This document shows positions 23,507 through 31,535 of a stretch of 38,728 bases of DNA, one piece after another (within the stretch, counting starts at the first letter, position 1; every line of letters begins with the position of its first letter). The notes beneath the pieces are model-generated. The model did not search any database. It was not told the DNA's origin and saw nothing but the letters and a program-made list of their open reading frames with translations. A program made the position numbers and the translations under genes. This DNA comes from a virus. The stretch is taken from the IMG/VR virus record IMGVR_UViG_3300013118_000685, positions 1 through 38,728 of that record; one strand, given 5' to 3'.

Positions 23507-23988
23507 TACCACTCCGGTCCGTTGATGTAGGTGGCGATCAGGGGTTGTACGACCATCGCCTCGTTCTCGTCGCGCAGTAGACCTTGGTCCGTGTCGCACT
23601 GCCCCCAGATCAACATGGGCTGGATCTTGCTTCCGGATTCGTCGATGGTGATGTCGTCGCGGATGTCCTCGACGTATGAGGAGATGCAGGTCCGGATGTC
23701 CTGCAGCACTGCCTCCACCTGCTCATCGTCGCCGTCCGGCTCGACGTGGACGATCCCGGTGATCAGGATCTGGAACGCGCACTGCGCCCCCTGCGAGATG
23801 TCCTGCGACTCGAAGACCTCGGGGCCGGAGTCGACCCAGATCACGACCTCCTCCTTGTCGGGGTGCCTGTAATCCTGCGAGATGATCGGGTCGGTGTTGT
23901 ACCCGTTGGCCCGCTGGATCGTCTCGAGCTGCCGGCGGATCGCCCGGCGGAGCAGGTAGCGAACGTTGTACTCGACCTTCTTGACCAT
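23506..23988 (-). CDS. Tail terminator / tail completion protein (160 aa)
   Basis: A 160-aa protein with the alpha/beta layout of siphophage tail terminators. It has an N-terminal helix with YLLRRAIRRQLETI, then VVIWVDSGPEVFE and FQILITGIVHVEP strands, a helix EQVEAVLQDIRTCIS and a last strand pair near the C-terminus (VVQPLIATYI). The gene lies between the head-tail joining gene and the tail tube, the expected place. ATG 23988 overlaps the preceding stop. Confidence 0.72.
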   Translation of the reverse strand: MVKKVEYNVRYLLRRAIRRQLETIQRANGYNTDPIISQDYRHPDKEEVVIWVDSGPEVFESQDISQGAQCAFQILITGIVHVEPDGDDEQVEAVLQDIRTCISSYVEDIRDDITIDESGSKIQPMLIWGQCDTDQGLLRDENEAMVVQPLIATYINGPEW

Positions 23989-24584
23989 CAGAATCCCCTC
24001 GTGAAGAGCAGCCGGACGGCGCGGGTGATCTCCTCTGCGCCCTTCTTCTTGATCTCGCTCATCGTCTGCTCCAGGGTCCGCCGGCCCTCGATCTTCACGC
24101 TCTGCTTCAGGATGTAGACCGGCTCCGGGGCCATGTTACCCCGCCGGCGCCAGATGAGCAACTTCCCGCTGCGGGACCGGCGGACGAACGTCTGCCCCAT
24201 GGACCTCAGATTGGCCGCAGTGGGCAGCCCGTCGCGCAGGGGGACCGTGAGCCAGGGGTTGCCCCAGATGATCCCACCGCGCTCGAGGATGGGCCAGCGT
24301 CGCTTGTGGGTGCCATACTCGCCCCGGACGGTCCTCTTCGACTTGTTCATGCGGACCCGGACCCGGAACGAGTTCATCAGGTCACCGGATCGGATGTTCA
24401 GCATCCCCAGCCCGGAGCGGGCGCCGGCGTAGGGGCGCATGTGCTTCTTCTGGTGGTGGCGGAGGACCTTCCACATCACCGACGACGTCGCCTGGTAGAT
24501 CCGCGCCATGACCAGCGACGGGAACCTGTCCCCGAGCATGCGCTTCAGGGCCGGGGACATCGTGAGTGTGGTGGTCAGCTCCAT
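23988..24584 (-). CDS. Head-tail joining / neck protein, HK97 gp10-like (198 aa)
   Basis: A 198-aa basic protein in the gp10-like neck position. Residues 30-90 have HHQKKHMRPYAGARSGLGMLNIRSGDLMNSFRV-type organisation (a basic helix then RSGDLMNS). YGTHKRRWPILERGG follows near residue 105. The C-terminal helix ends in RLLFTRGF. The R-x-S-G-x-L motif is frequent in this family. I chose ATG 24584 because GAGGTAG lies just upstream and it follows the preceding stop; ATG 24614 lies inside the previous gene. Confidence 0.7.
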   Translation of the reverse strand: MELTTTLTMSPALKRMLGDRFPSLVMARIYQATSSVMWKVLRHHQKKHMRPYAGARSGLGMLNIRSGDLMNSFRVRVRMNKSKRTVRGEYGTHKRRWPILERGGIIWGNPWLTVPLRDGLPTAANLRSMGQTFVRRSRSGKLLIWRRRGNMAPEPVYILKQSVKIEGRRTLEQTMSEIKKKGAEEITRAVRLLFTRGF

Positions 24585-24586
24585 GT

Positions 24587-25159
24587 CTACCTCATGATCC
24601 TGTAGGGCTGCCAAGCGTCCTGCACGGACTCGAGCAGCCCGCCGGTCTCGTAGGACGCCGTGTGCTTCCCGAGCGATTCGCTCGTCATGCCGACCTGTTT
24701 GCCGGCCAGCCGGTCCCGCTCGTGGATGATCTGCTCGAGCGCGGCCAGGATGATGTCGCCGGGGATCTCGTCCCAGCCGGGCGTGTAGGTGACCCGCACG
24801 TTGTCCTCGGCGTCGCTGATCGGGGTGGCCACGTTGTACAGCACCACCCGCGGGCCGTCGGCGTCCACGCCGTAGTCGGACGAGCTGTAGGTGGTCGACG
24901 CGGCCCCGTCGGACATGATGGCGACCTCGGTCACGCTGGTCGCGTAAGCCCGCAGCCAGATCACACTGGTGCCGTCCCCGCGGGACAACTCCTCGATCGG
25001 CGCTGAAGCCTGATTGATGTGGGTGCGCTGGGTGAAGTTCAGGAACTTCTTCGAGACCGAGTTGATCAACACCGTCGCCTTGGTGTCGGAGTTGATTCCG
25101 GTGATCTCCTTGAGCTCACTGACTTCCAGAATCGGGTCGCTGGTGATGGTGATCGGCAT
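24587..25159 (-). CDS. Head-tail connector protein, gp6-like (190 aa)
   Basis: A 190-aa protein with the layout of phage gp6-like head-tail connectors. It has an N-terminal helical part (VSELKEITGINSDTK, then FLNFTQRTHI), a beta insertion with VTEVAIMSDGAAS and DADGPRVVLYN, then GDIILAALEQIIHERDRL, the long helix that usually lines the portal. The C-terminus ends in QPYRIMR, a usual form for this group. It attaches below the portal and forms the neck ring. ATG overlaps the previous stop (TGATG). Confidence 0.75.
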   Translation of the reverse strand: MPITITSDPILEVSELKEITGINSDTKATVLINSVSKKFLNFTQRTHINQASAPIEELSRGDGTSVIWLRAYATSVTEVAIMSDGAASTTYSSSDYGVDADGPRVVLYNVATPISDAEDNVRVTYTPGWDEIPGDIILAALEQIIHERDRLAGKQVGMTSESLGKHTASYETGGLLESVQDAWQPYRIMR

Positions 25160-25470
25160 CAGATCTCCTCCTCGAACTCGATCTCCATCTTCTCCAAGAA
25201 GTCGATGGTCGAGCCGTTGTCCAGCTTCACGCGGGCGTTGAAGACGCCGGCTTCGTTACACTCGGCGGCCAGCGGGGTGTACTCGAACAGCCCGTTGGAC
25301 TCATCGGTGACGGTACACTCCTGGTCGTCGATCTTGGCGTCGTCGCTGTCCTTGCCGGCCTTGAGCGTGACGGTCAGATCAGTCAGGTCATAGACGGTGC
25401 CGTCGACCTGCTTCGCCCTGAACAGCAGCGCACGGCCCGTGGCACCGACGACTGATTTCACCCTCTTCAT
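25159..25470 (-). CDS. Small beta-rich structural protein (103 aa)
   Basis: A 103-aa protein with an Ig-like or BppU-N-like pattern: ALLFRAKQVDGTVYDLTDLTV near the start, TVTDESNGLFEYTPL in the middle and FNARVKLDNGSTIDF near the end. Such domains occur in baseplate and head-accessory proteins. It sits between the capsid-adjacent gene and the connector gene, so it may be a neck or decoration protein. The acidic C-terminus is EFEEEI. Confidence 0.6.
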   Translation of the reverse strand: MKRVKSVVGATGRALLFRAKQVDGTVYDLTDLTVTLKAGKDSDDAKIDDQECTVTDESNGLFEYTPLAAECNEAGVFNARVKLDNGSTIDFLEKMEIEFEEEI

Positions 25471-25479
25471 CTCTCGCTC

Positions 25480-26031
25480 CTATTCTTCGGTCTCGAAGCC
25501 CTGGATGGTCATGTACGCCCCGGCGATGATCGCCCAGTCGTAGATCACGATTTCGGTCTCCTTCTCCCTGATCGAGTACTCGATCCGATCGTAGGTCCTC
25601 TCGATGTAGATCGACCCCGAGAGGGACGTGGGCGTCGAGTGGGTCGGGTTGGCCTTCGCCTTCGACCACCCCGTGGTGAACGTGACGCCGGTGTTCACGT
25701 CGGTGAACCGGAACGCCACCTGCCTGTACCCCGAGGCGGGCCACTGCGGCCCCTCGAGCGTCGCGGTCGTGGTGACCGTGGCCGTGGCCGGGGTGTGGGT
25801 CTCAGGGGACGCGCTGTATGTCGTCATGCCCGGATGCGGATCGGCCGGGACGCCGACGATGGCATCGCCCTCGGAGTGGAGGTCGATCCTGCCGTCGCCC
25901 GCGGCCAGACTCACACGCTCACTCGGAGACTCGAGTGCGACCCGGTTGCAGCCCAATGCGAGGTTCACGCGCTCCACGTCGTGCAGCACGGGAATCCGCT
26001 TGAAGCCTCTGGCCAGGTTCGTCCTCGACAT
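25480..26031 (-). CDS. Capsid-adjacent hypothetical structural protein (183 aa)
   Basis: A 183-aa protein in the place where many phages encode head decoration or stabilising proteins. Residues 5-55 carry four short repeats of the form (R)V-N/S/A-L-(A)-G (VERVNLALGCNRV, ERVSLAAGDGRI), then a Thr-rich beta region (ATATVTTTATLEG) and FRFTDVNTGVTF. Nothing links it to a named family. It lies just after the strong hairpin at 26047-26078. Confidence 0.6.
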   Translation of the reverse strand: MSRTNLARGFKRIPVLHDVERVNLALGCNRVALESPSERVSLAAGDGRIDLHSEGDAIVGVPADPHPGMTTYSASPETHTPATATVTTTATLEGPQWPASGYRQVAFRFTDVNTGVTFTTGWSKAKANPTHSTPTSLSGSIYIERTYDRIEYSIREKETEIVIYDWAIIAGAYMTIQGFETEE

Positions 26032-26046
26032 CTCTTCTCCTTGCTC

Positions 26047-26078
26047 GGGGCGAGGGGGGTGAGCGTCCCCCCCGCCCC
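26047..26078 (-). terminator. Strong GC hairpin between major capsid gene and downstream genes
   Basis: GGGGCG-A-GGGGGG (26047-26059) pairs with CCCCCCCGCCCC (26067-26078), twelve base pairs with one bulged A and a 7-base loop. No T-run follows. In the - strand mRNA it lies 59 bases after the capsid stop, so it may partly stop transcription or protect the capsid message from 3' decay. A second hairpin, GCCGG/CCGGC, is at 26089-26102. Confidence 0.55.
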
Positions 26079-26136
26079 TTCAGGACCAGCCGGCAATCCG
26101 GCCTTCTGACGCCAACACCGCCAGCCGGTGCCGGGT

Positions 26137-27381
26137 CTAGGCGTACTGGGCGCGACGCCACACGGCCGGGCTGACCGTGCGGTAGTTCGCGTGGGTGAAC
26201 ACGCGGACCGACGTCTCGTTGGTGTCCCAGCCGTCGCCGTAGGGGTTGAACCCGATCGAGAGCTGGCCGGAGAGGATCTCCACGATCGTGTCGAGGGGAC
26301 CACACGCGATGTGGTAGTCGGTCCCGTCGTACATGTCGTTGTGGTGGATCAGCTCGTAGCCGAACAGCATCGTCGGGATGTTCTCCCGCGGGTTGGCCCA
26401 GATGAACGCAGCGTTGCTGGCGTTGACCGTCTCGCCGGCCAGGCCGAAGTACTTCGCGCTCGGGATCAGCAGCACGTTGTCGACGGTGTCCTCCAGCGGG
26501 CCGTAGGCCGCGACGCAGTTCGCGATGAACGCGAGGTGCTGCGCGGCAGTGTTGGCCGACAGGTCGGTCAGGTCGGTGATGTTGCTGTCCTGGGTCAGGC
26601 CGTCGCTCGGGGGATCGTTCGCGGACCCGCCGTGGGTCCCCTTCAGGATCGACTCCTCGCGCTTGCGGATGATCGCCCGGGCCGCCTTGCGGGCCATGTA
26701 GGCACCGAAGCCGAGGCCCGGGGTCTCGAGCATCTCGTTCGAGGTGACGAACCGGGTGCCGATCAGGAACGGCTCCATCGAGATCTGCGCGAAGGTCCCG
26801 CCGGTGGCCGCGGGGATGTTCGCGCCCTCGTCGACGGCGGCGCCGGTCGAGGAACGCCAGCCGGCGGTGATCTGCGCCAGCTCGCGGTTGATCTTGATGG
26901 TCGTGCCCGGGGCCACGGTGAAGTTGGTGATCCGGTTGATGATCTTGCCGTAGACGTCGGAGAGCTCGAAGATCTCCTTCGCCAGCACGTCGTCGATCAG
27001 GTAGCCGGCCGTGGCGTCGGTGGTGGTGGTGTAGTCCTTGCCGAACCCGGCGGCGGCCTTGGTCGGCGTCCCCATCGGGTGGCGGGTGTGGTAGAGGTTG
27101 CAGACGAACTGGTTGATCTCGTTCGCCACGTCCTTCATGCCGCTGGGACCGTACTTCTTGGAGAAGAGGTCCTTGAACGCCAGCAGGTCGGCCTGGCCCT
27201 TGGTGAGGGCCTCGCCCTGCTCGGCCTGGCGCTTGGCGATGTCCTCCACCTGGTGGGACACCTCCTCGACGCGGGCGGCGGCGGTGTTCATGGTCGCGGA
27301 CAGGGCCTGCAGCTCCTCGAGGCTTCCCTCGAAGACCACGGGGGCCTCGTCCGGCGCCGGGGTGGGATTCTGGTCGGTCAT
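26137..27381 (-). CDS. Major capsid protein, HK97 fold (414 aa)
   Basis: A 414-aa HK97-type capsid protein. Residues 1-95 are an acidic, helical scaffold-like delta domain (SLEELQALSATMNTAAARVEEV) that the upstream protease probably removes. The mature part starts near GFGKDYTTTTDATAGYLIDDV, then EIFELSDVYGKIINRITNF, ARKAARAIIRKREESIL (the spine helix) and late strands with WANPRENIPTMLFGYELIHHNDM. I chose ATG 27381 because GAAAGGA lies seven bases upstream; the longer frame is an upstream shadow. Confidence 0.92.
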   Translation of the reverse strand: MTDQNPTPAPDEAPVVFEGSLEELQALSATMNTAAARVEEVSHQVEDIAKRQAEQGEALTKGQADLLAFKDLFSKKYGPSGMKDVANEINQFVCNLYHTRHPMGTPTKAAAGFGKDYTTTTDATAGYLIDDVLAKEIFELSDVYGKIINRITNFTVAPGTTIKINRELAQITAGWRSSTGAAVDEGANIPAATGGTFAQISMEPFLIGTRFVTSNEMLETPGLGFGAYMARKAARAIIRKREESILKGTHGGSANDPPSDGLTQDSNITDLTDLSANTAAQHLAFIANCVAAYGPLEDTVDNVLLIPSAKYFGLAGETVNASNAAFIWANPRENIPTMLFGYELIHHNDMYDGTDYHIACGPLDTIVEILSGQLSIGFNPYGDGWDTNETSVRVFTHANYRTVSPAVWRRAQYA

Positions 27382-27415
27382 GGTCGTGTCCTTTCGGGAC
27401 GGGTGTACTCGTCTT

Positions 27416-28222
27416 CTATCCACGGACTGCGGTGTTGAAGCGATGCAGGGCCTTCGCAAGCCCGCCCAGTGCCTCGTCGTACCGCGCCCGGTGGGTCTCC
27501 ATGTCGTCCACGGCGCGGTCGGTATCGACCTGCCCGTGCGCGACAGCCTTCTCCAGGGTCTTCAGACGCTCCTCGACTTCCTCGCGGAAGTACGCCTGTT
27601 CGGCGACCGCGTCGGCGATCGCGGAGTCGTCGCTGTACTCGTCGGCCAGCATGTGGGCGTAGTTGCGCAGCAGCCCCTTGCTGGCGGTGATCGCGTTCTC
27701 GACCGTCCCGACGTGCGGGTTGGCCGGGATGTTCACGGCCGAGTTCTCGAGCAGGGTCGCCTCGAAGATGTCGTAGGGCGGCCACCAACTCTTGCCGTCG
27801 TCGCGATCCTCGGCGACCTCGTAGACCGTGGCCATGAAGCCGACGCTCCACTGGTCGAGGAAGCCGCGCTCGAACTTGCCGGCGATCTTCTGCGCCAGCG
27901 GGTCGGTCAGGTCCCACTCGTACTCGACCAGCAGTCGCGGCACCTTCTGGGACTCGTCGATGCGGGCGGTCCCCTTGCCGATGGCGGGGATCATGTGGTC
28001 GTGCATCCACAGGATGCGGCCGTGGGCGTTGAACAGGTCGAGCTGCCACCCGGCGCCCTTGTCGTTCGGCAGGTGGTAGATGATATCACGATCCCAGTCC
28101 TCGTCCTGGGTGGATGCGATGGCGAGGCCCTTCTGGCCCTCGACCGGCAGCGTCCCCTCGTCGGCGTCGACGTTGATGAACTTGTCGAACAGGAGATTCC
28201 CGTCCTTCAGCTTGACGAACAT
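27416..28222 (-). CDS. Prohead protease, HK97/U35 type (268 aa)
   Basis: A 268-aa serine protease that cleaves capsid precursors. The first part has RILWMHDHMIPAIGKG near residue 69, with the catalytic His in the HD pair at 74, then RGFLDQWSVGFMAT with the catalytic Ser near 126 (S-V-G-F), then ATLLENSAVNIPANP near residue 150, matching the usual family end. Residues 190-268 are a helical tail that may act as scaffold. Its start overlaps the end of the portal gene by 16 bases. Confidence 0.9.
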   Translation of the reverse strand: MFVKLKDGNLLFDKFINVDADEGTLPVEGQKGLAIASTQDEDWDRDIIYHLPNDKGAGWQLDLFNAHGRILWMHDHMIPAIGKGTARIDESQKVPRLLVEYEWDLTDPLAQKIAGKFERGFLDQWSVGFMATVYEVAEDRDDGKSWWPPYDIFEATLLENSAVNIPANPHVGTVENAITASKGLLRNYAHMLADEYSDDSAIADAVAEQAYFREEVEERLKTLEKAVAHGQVDTDRAVDDMETHRARYDEALGGLAKALHRFNTAVRG

Positions 28223-30024
28223 GTCTGCTCCTCTTCGTTGTGACAGGTGATGGTCGCCACGCGCCCCTCGAACCCGCGGCTGGCCGCGCTCTGGACGAGT
28301 TCGTTGACCACCGGCGAGACGAGATTGATGGCGGCGTTGAACCCATGCATCCGCTCGGGGCCGATCGAGTCAGGCTCGATCTCCTCAGTGAGCGTCTGCA
28401 GCGCGACGGACGGCGACAGCCTCCCCGCCTCACGCTCGTGGAAGGGCATATGCCGGGCCGCGGCCAGCGCGTCGTCGAGGGTCCACCCCTCGTCGGCCGA
28501 CATCAGGGCGAGGGCGATACCTTGGGCCTGGGCGCTCTTCTTCGCCGCGGCCAGGATGTCGTAGAGGGCGCCACCCCCCTGCTCCCCCTCCTTCATGGCC
28601 AGCAGCTTCTGCCGCAGGGCCGTCTTCGCGGTCTTGGCGATCTTGGAGAGCCTGCGCTGGTGCGGGACGGCGAGGGCGAGAGACGCCGCCCGGGCCTCGA
28701 TGGTGCTGTGATCCGGCAGGCTCTTATCAGGTTCGTTCGCGGTCTGCTGCTGCTGGTTGCGGGACAGCAGCGCGTCGACGGTCGCGCCGGCCACCACGGC
28801 CGACATCGGGGCCTGTGACAGGTTCACGAGGACCTCGTCGCCGCCGATGATGCCCTCGGGGGCGAAGCCGAGGTTCAGCCGGCGGTTCAGCTCGTTGGGC
28901 GTGACGCCCATCTTGTAGAACGCGGTGGCGGTCTGCCGGCGGTCGTCGAGGTAGTCCTGCAGCGGCTCCACCTTCGAGAGGTCGAAGCGGGTGTACAGTC
29001 CGAAGTGCGGGACGGTGAATCGATCGAAGGACTCCTGCAGCTCTCGCATGAACGGGACGAGGTTCTGCAGCCAGTAGATCTTCAGGTATCCGCGGAAGGT
29101 CGAGTAGTTCGACTCGTTGGCCTGACCGATCAAGGTCGGCGACATGCCGAAGGCCTGGCAGATGTCCTCCTTCGCAGGGCCGAGCAGGGCGAGGATGTCG
29201 ACGTCGGCGGACGTGAACGACGGCGGGATGATGTCCATGCCGCCCTCGAGGATGACGTCCTCGGGGGCCTGGCCGCCGCCCTTGCGCCGGGACTTCAGCC
29301 GCCCCCTGAGCTGCTTGTACTGGTCGTCGGTCAGGACCATGGGCGTCTTGTAGGTGATGCCACGCTCCCCGCCGCGGTCGACGACGCTGGCGTGGTACTT
29401 CGGGCCATCGGCGGCGATCGAGACGGCGTAGGACGCGGCCTCCAGCGGCGACTGGCCGCGCCACGAGTCGTAGGGGCTGGGCAGCTTGTGGTAGATGACG
29501 TCGCCGGCCAGCCGGGTCATCTCGTCGTTCGCGTTTTGGTACTGCCACGCGACCAGCTCCTCGCGCCCCTCGTCGTTCCGCGTCATGGCCTTCCAGTGCT
29601 GCGGGTCGAAGTGGGCGTAGAGCTGCGACGGTTCGGCCAGCGAGTCGGTGGGCAGGAACGCATCACCGCGCAGCAGGACGTAGGTCACGAAGAGGTTCAT
29701 GGCCTGGGACTGGGTGCTGCCAGGGCCGGGGTTGGCGAAGAGCCGCGGCAGCTTGTGGTCCGCCGGCGCCTTCGACTTGATGTCGTCGGGGTCGGACAGG
29801 AAGACCATCGGGGCGCCAGAGACGTCGGTGGCGATCCTGCGGATGCACGAGTACGCGCACTGGGCCTGCTTGTAGGCCTTGCTGACGTCGGCCCCGCCTG
29901 TGACCGAAGCGTAGGGGACTTCCTTGCCCGTCAGGAAGAGCGAGTTCAGGTCGAACGTGAGAAGCTTCGAGAATCCCCGGATCAACCCCGCCCTCGCGAT
30001 CCATGCTTTCTGCTTCCAGTTCAT
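28207..30024 (-). CDS. Portal protein, HK97 family, with long C-terminal extension (605 aa)
   Basis: A 605-aa portal that forms the dodecameric ring for DNA entry and exit. The N-terminal 420 residues have the family order: AYSCIRRIATDVSGAP near residue 57, NPGPGSTQSQAMNLFVTYVLLRGDAFLP, then VIYHKLPSPYDSWRGQSPL, IFGM-type clip SADVDILALLGPAKEDI and YLKIYWLQNLVPFMRELQESF. The C-terminal 180 residues are an extra helical part (RLSKIAKTAKTALRQKLLAMK) beyond the usual length of about 420 residues, perhaps a scaffold-like or internal extension. GAGGTTG precedes ATG 30024. Confidence 0.9.
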   Translation of the reverse strand: MNWKQKAWIARAGLIRGFSKLLTFDLNSLFLTGKEVPYASVTGGADVSKAYKQAQCAYSCIRRIATDVSGAPMVFLSDPDDIKSKAPADHKLPRLFANPGPGSTQSQAMNLFVTYVLLRGDAFLPTDSLAEPSQLYAHFDPQHWKAMTRNDEGREELVAWQYQNANDEMTRLAGDVIYHKLPSPYDSWRGQSPLEAASYAVSIAADGPKYHASVVDRGGERGITYKTPMVLTDDQYKQLRGRLKSRRKGGGQAPEDVILEGGMDIIPPSFTSADVDILALLGPAKEDICQAFGMSPTLIGQANESNYSTFRGYLKIYWLQNLVPFMRELQESFDRFTVPHFGLYTRFDLSKVEPLQDYLDDRRQTATAFYKMGVTPNELNRRLNLGFAPEGIIGGDEVLVNLSQAPMSAVVAGATVDALLSRNQQQQTANEPDKSLPDHSTIEARAASLALAVPHQRRLSKIAKTAKTALRQKLLAMKEGEQGGGALYDILAAAKKSAQAQGIALALMSADEGWTLDDALAAARHMPFHEREAGRLSPSVALQTLTEEIEPDSIGPERMHGFNAAINLVSPVVNELVQSAASRGFEGRVATITCHNEEEQTCSSS

Positions 30025-30032
30025 CTACAACC

Positions 30033-31535
30033 TCACACGGGTCGAATGTTGGGTAGCGGGGTGCGCAGGCCCTCGCGGCAGAACCACGAGGCCATCAGCC
30101 GGTCGCCGGTGTGTGCGTCGGGGGACCAGCGGATCATGTCCTGATACCACTCGCGGGTCTCCTCGTGGTCCGGCACCGACCAGCGGCCCATCTCGAAGTC
30201 TGCGGCCAGCGACGGGATACCGAACTCGAGATCGTACTTCTTGACGGTGGTCGCGAAGCCGCGGAGCTGGATCGACTGGAACTCCGCGGGCGATCCGCCG
30301 GCGGCCGAGAACATGTCCCAATCCTTCATGATCTGCAAGAGGTAGTCCTGGGCAGCGTTGTTCTCGACCATGAAGAGCGACCCTGGGATGGTGGCGTGGA
30401 ACCGGCGATAGATCTCGAGCATCATCTTGATGATCGCCGGCGCCCCCATCCTCTTCGTGAGGACGTTCATCACGACGTAGCGCATGCTCTGCTGGTCGAG
30501 CCGGGCGGTGAAGAAGCTGGTCTCGTCGTTCTCCTCGCCCTGCTTGACGGCCAGGTCGACGCCGGTGCAGACGGGGCCGGGGCCGGTGTAGCTGGTCAGC
30601 CACGGCACCTCGTGCGACATCGCGCTGTCAAGGTGGATCTGCTTGAAGAGGTCGAGCGACGCGGACAGGGCCTTGTTGCGCAGGGTCCGGTCGTAGGCCG
30701 TGCGGCCGATCTCCGCCTTGCGCTCCTGCAGTCGTTCCATGGGCCACTGCGCCGGCCACAGGGTGGTGTCCTCGCCGTCGATGTCCTCTTCGGCGTCCAG
30801 CTTGATGTGGTCCCAGCCGGGCCGGCGGGACAGCTTGTGCAGGGCGTCGTCGATGTGCCACGCGGTGTCGATGATCATGATCCACCCGCCGCGCAGCAGA
30901 CGGGAGAGGACCTCGTGCTGCAGGGTCTCGAGAACGCGGTCGCGCTGCAGCTTCGTCTGGGTGTTGTTCCGGTCCAGCACGTTGTCGACGATGATCCCGT
31001 GCAGACGGGAGCCGAGGATCTGCCCGTCGATACCGTAGGCCGCGAGTGAGGGGTCCTTCGACCCAGGAGGACAACCTTCGATGCGGATGGCCGAGCTGCC
31101 CCACTGTTCGAGTGACCGCGACACGGCGGACCTCTGAGGGGAGAGATGGGGGAAGACCTCGCGTAGACGGTTGTTCTTGATGATCTCACGGGCGACGGCA
31201 CCGACGAGCTTCTCCGCCTGAGTCGTGGTGCTGGAGACGTAGGCGTAGTGGTAGCTCGGATGCAGCCCGAGCTCGTGCAGCAGCGCGACCTTGGCCTGCT
31301 GGGTCTTCCCATGCTCGATGGGGAACCAGATGATCCCGCGCTTGGTCTTGTAGCGGAACTCGTGCAGCAGCCGATGGTGCTTGCCCTGCCGGAAGAACGC
31401 GCCTTGGTCATCGGTGAAGCAGTGTTCGGCGAACACGTTGACGTCGGTCCGGCCGCGGATCGCCTCGTCCGGCGCCTCACGCCGGGTGGCGACCGCGTTG
31501 GCCAGGATCGAAGAGAGTGTCGCCGGCTGACTCAC
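30033..31535 (-). CDS. terL: Terminase large subunit (500 aa)
   Basis: The 500-aa packaging motor. A Walker A-like loop is PIEHGKTQ at 72-79, and Walker B is IIVDNVLD at 181-188. The nuclease domain follows with Asp in GVDLAV (327), Glu in FMVENNAA (391) and Asp in HTGDRLMAS (478). I chose GTG 31535 because it overlaps the preceding stop as GTGA and GGAGGT lies six bases upstream; GTG 31538 is next best. Unusually, three genes separate it from the small subunit gene. Confidence 0.92.
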   Translation of the reverse strand: MSQPATLSSILANAVATRREAPDEAIRGRTDVNVFAEHCFTDDQGAFFRQGKHHRLLHEFRYKTKRGIIWFPIEHGKTQQAKVALLHELGLHPSYHYAYVSSTTTQAEKLVGAVAREIIKNNRLREVFPHLSPQRSAVSRSLEQWGSSAIRIEGCPPGSKDPSLAAYGIDGQILGSRLHGIIVDNVLDRNNTQTKLQRDRVLETLQHEVLSRLLRGGWIMIIDTAWHIDDALHKLSRRPGWDHIKLDAEEDIDGEDTTLWPAQWPMERLQERKAEIGRTAYDRTLRNKALSASLDLFKQIHLDSAMSHEVPWLTSYTGPGPVCTGVDLAVKQGEENDETSFFTARLDQQSMRYVVMNVLTKRMGAPAIIKMMLEIYRRFHATIPGSLFMVENNAAQDYLLQIMKDWDMFSAAGGSPAEFQSIQLRGFATTVKKYDLEFGIPSLAADFEMGRWSVPDHEETREWYQDMIRWSPDAHTGDRLMASWFCREGLRTPLPNIRPV

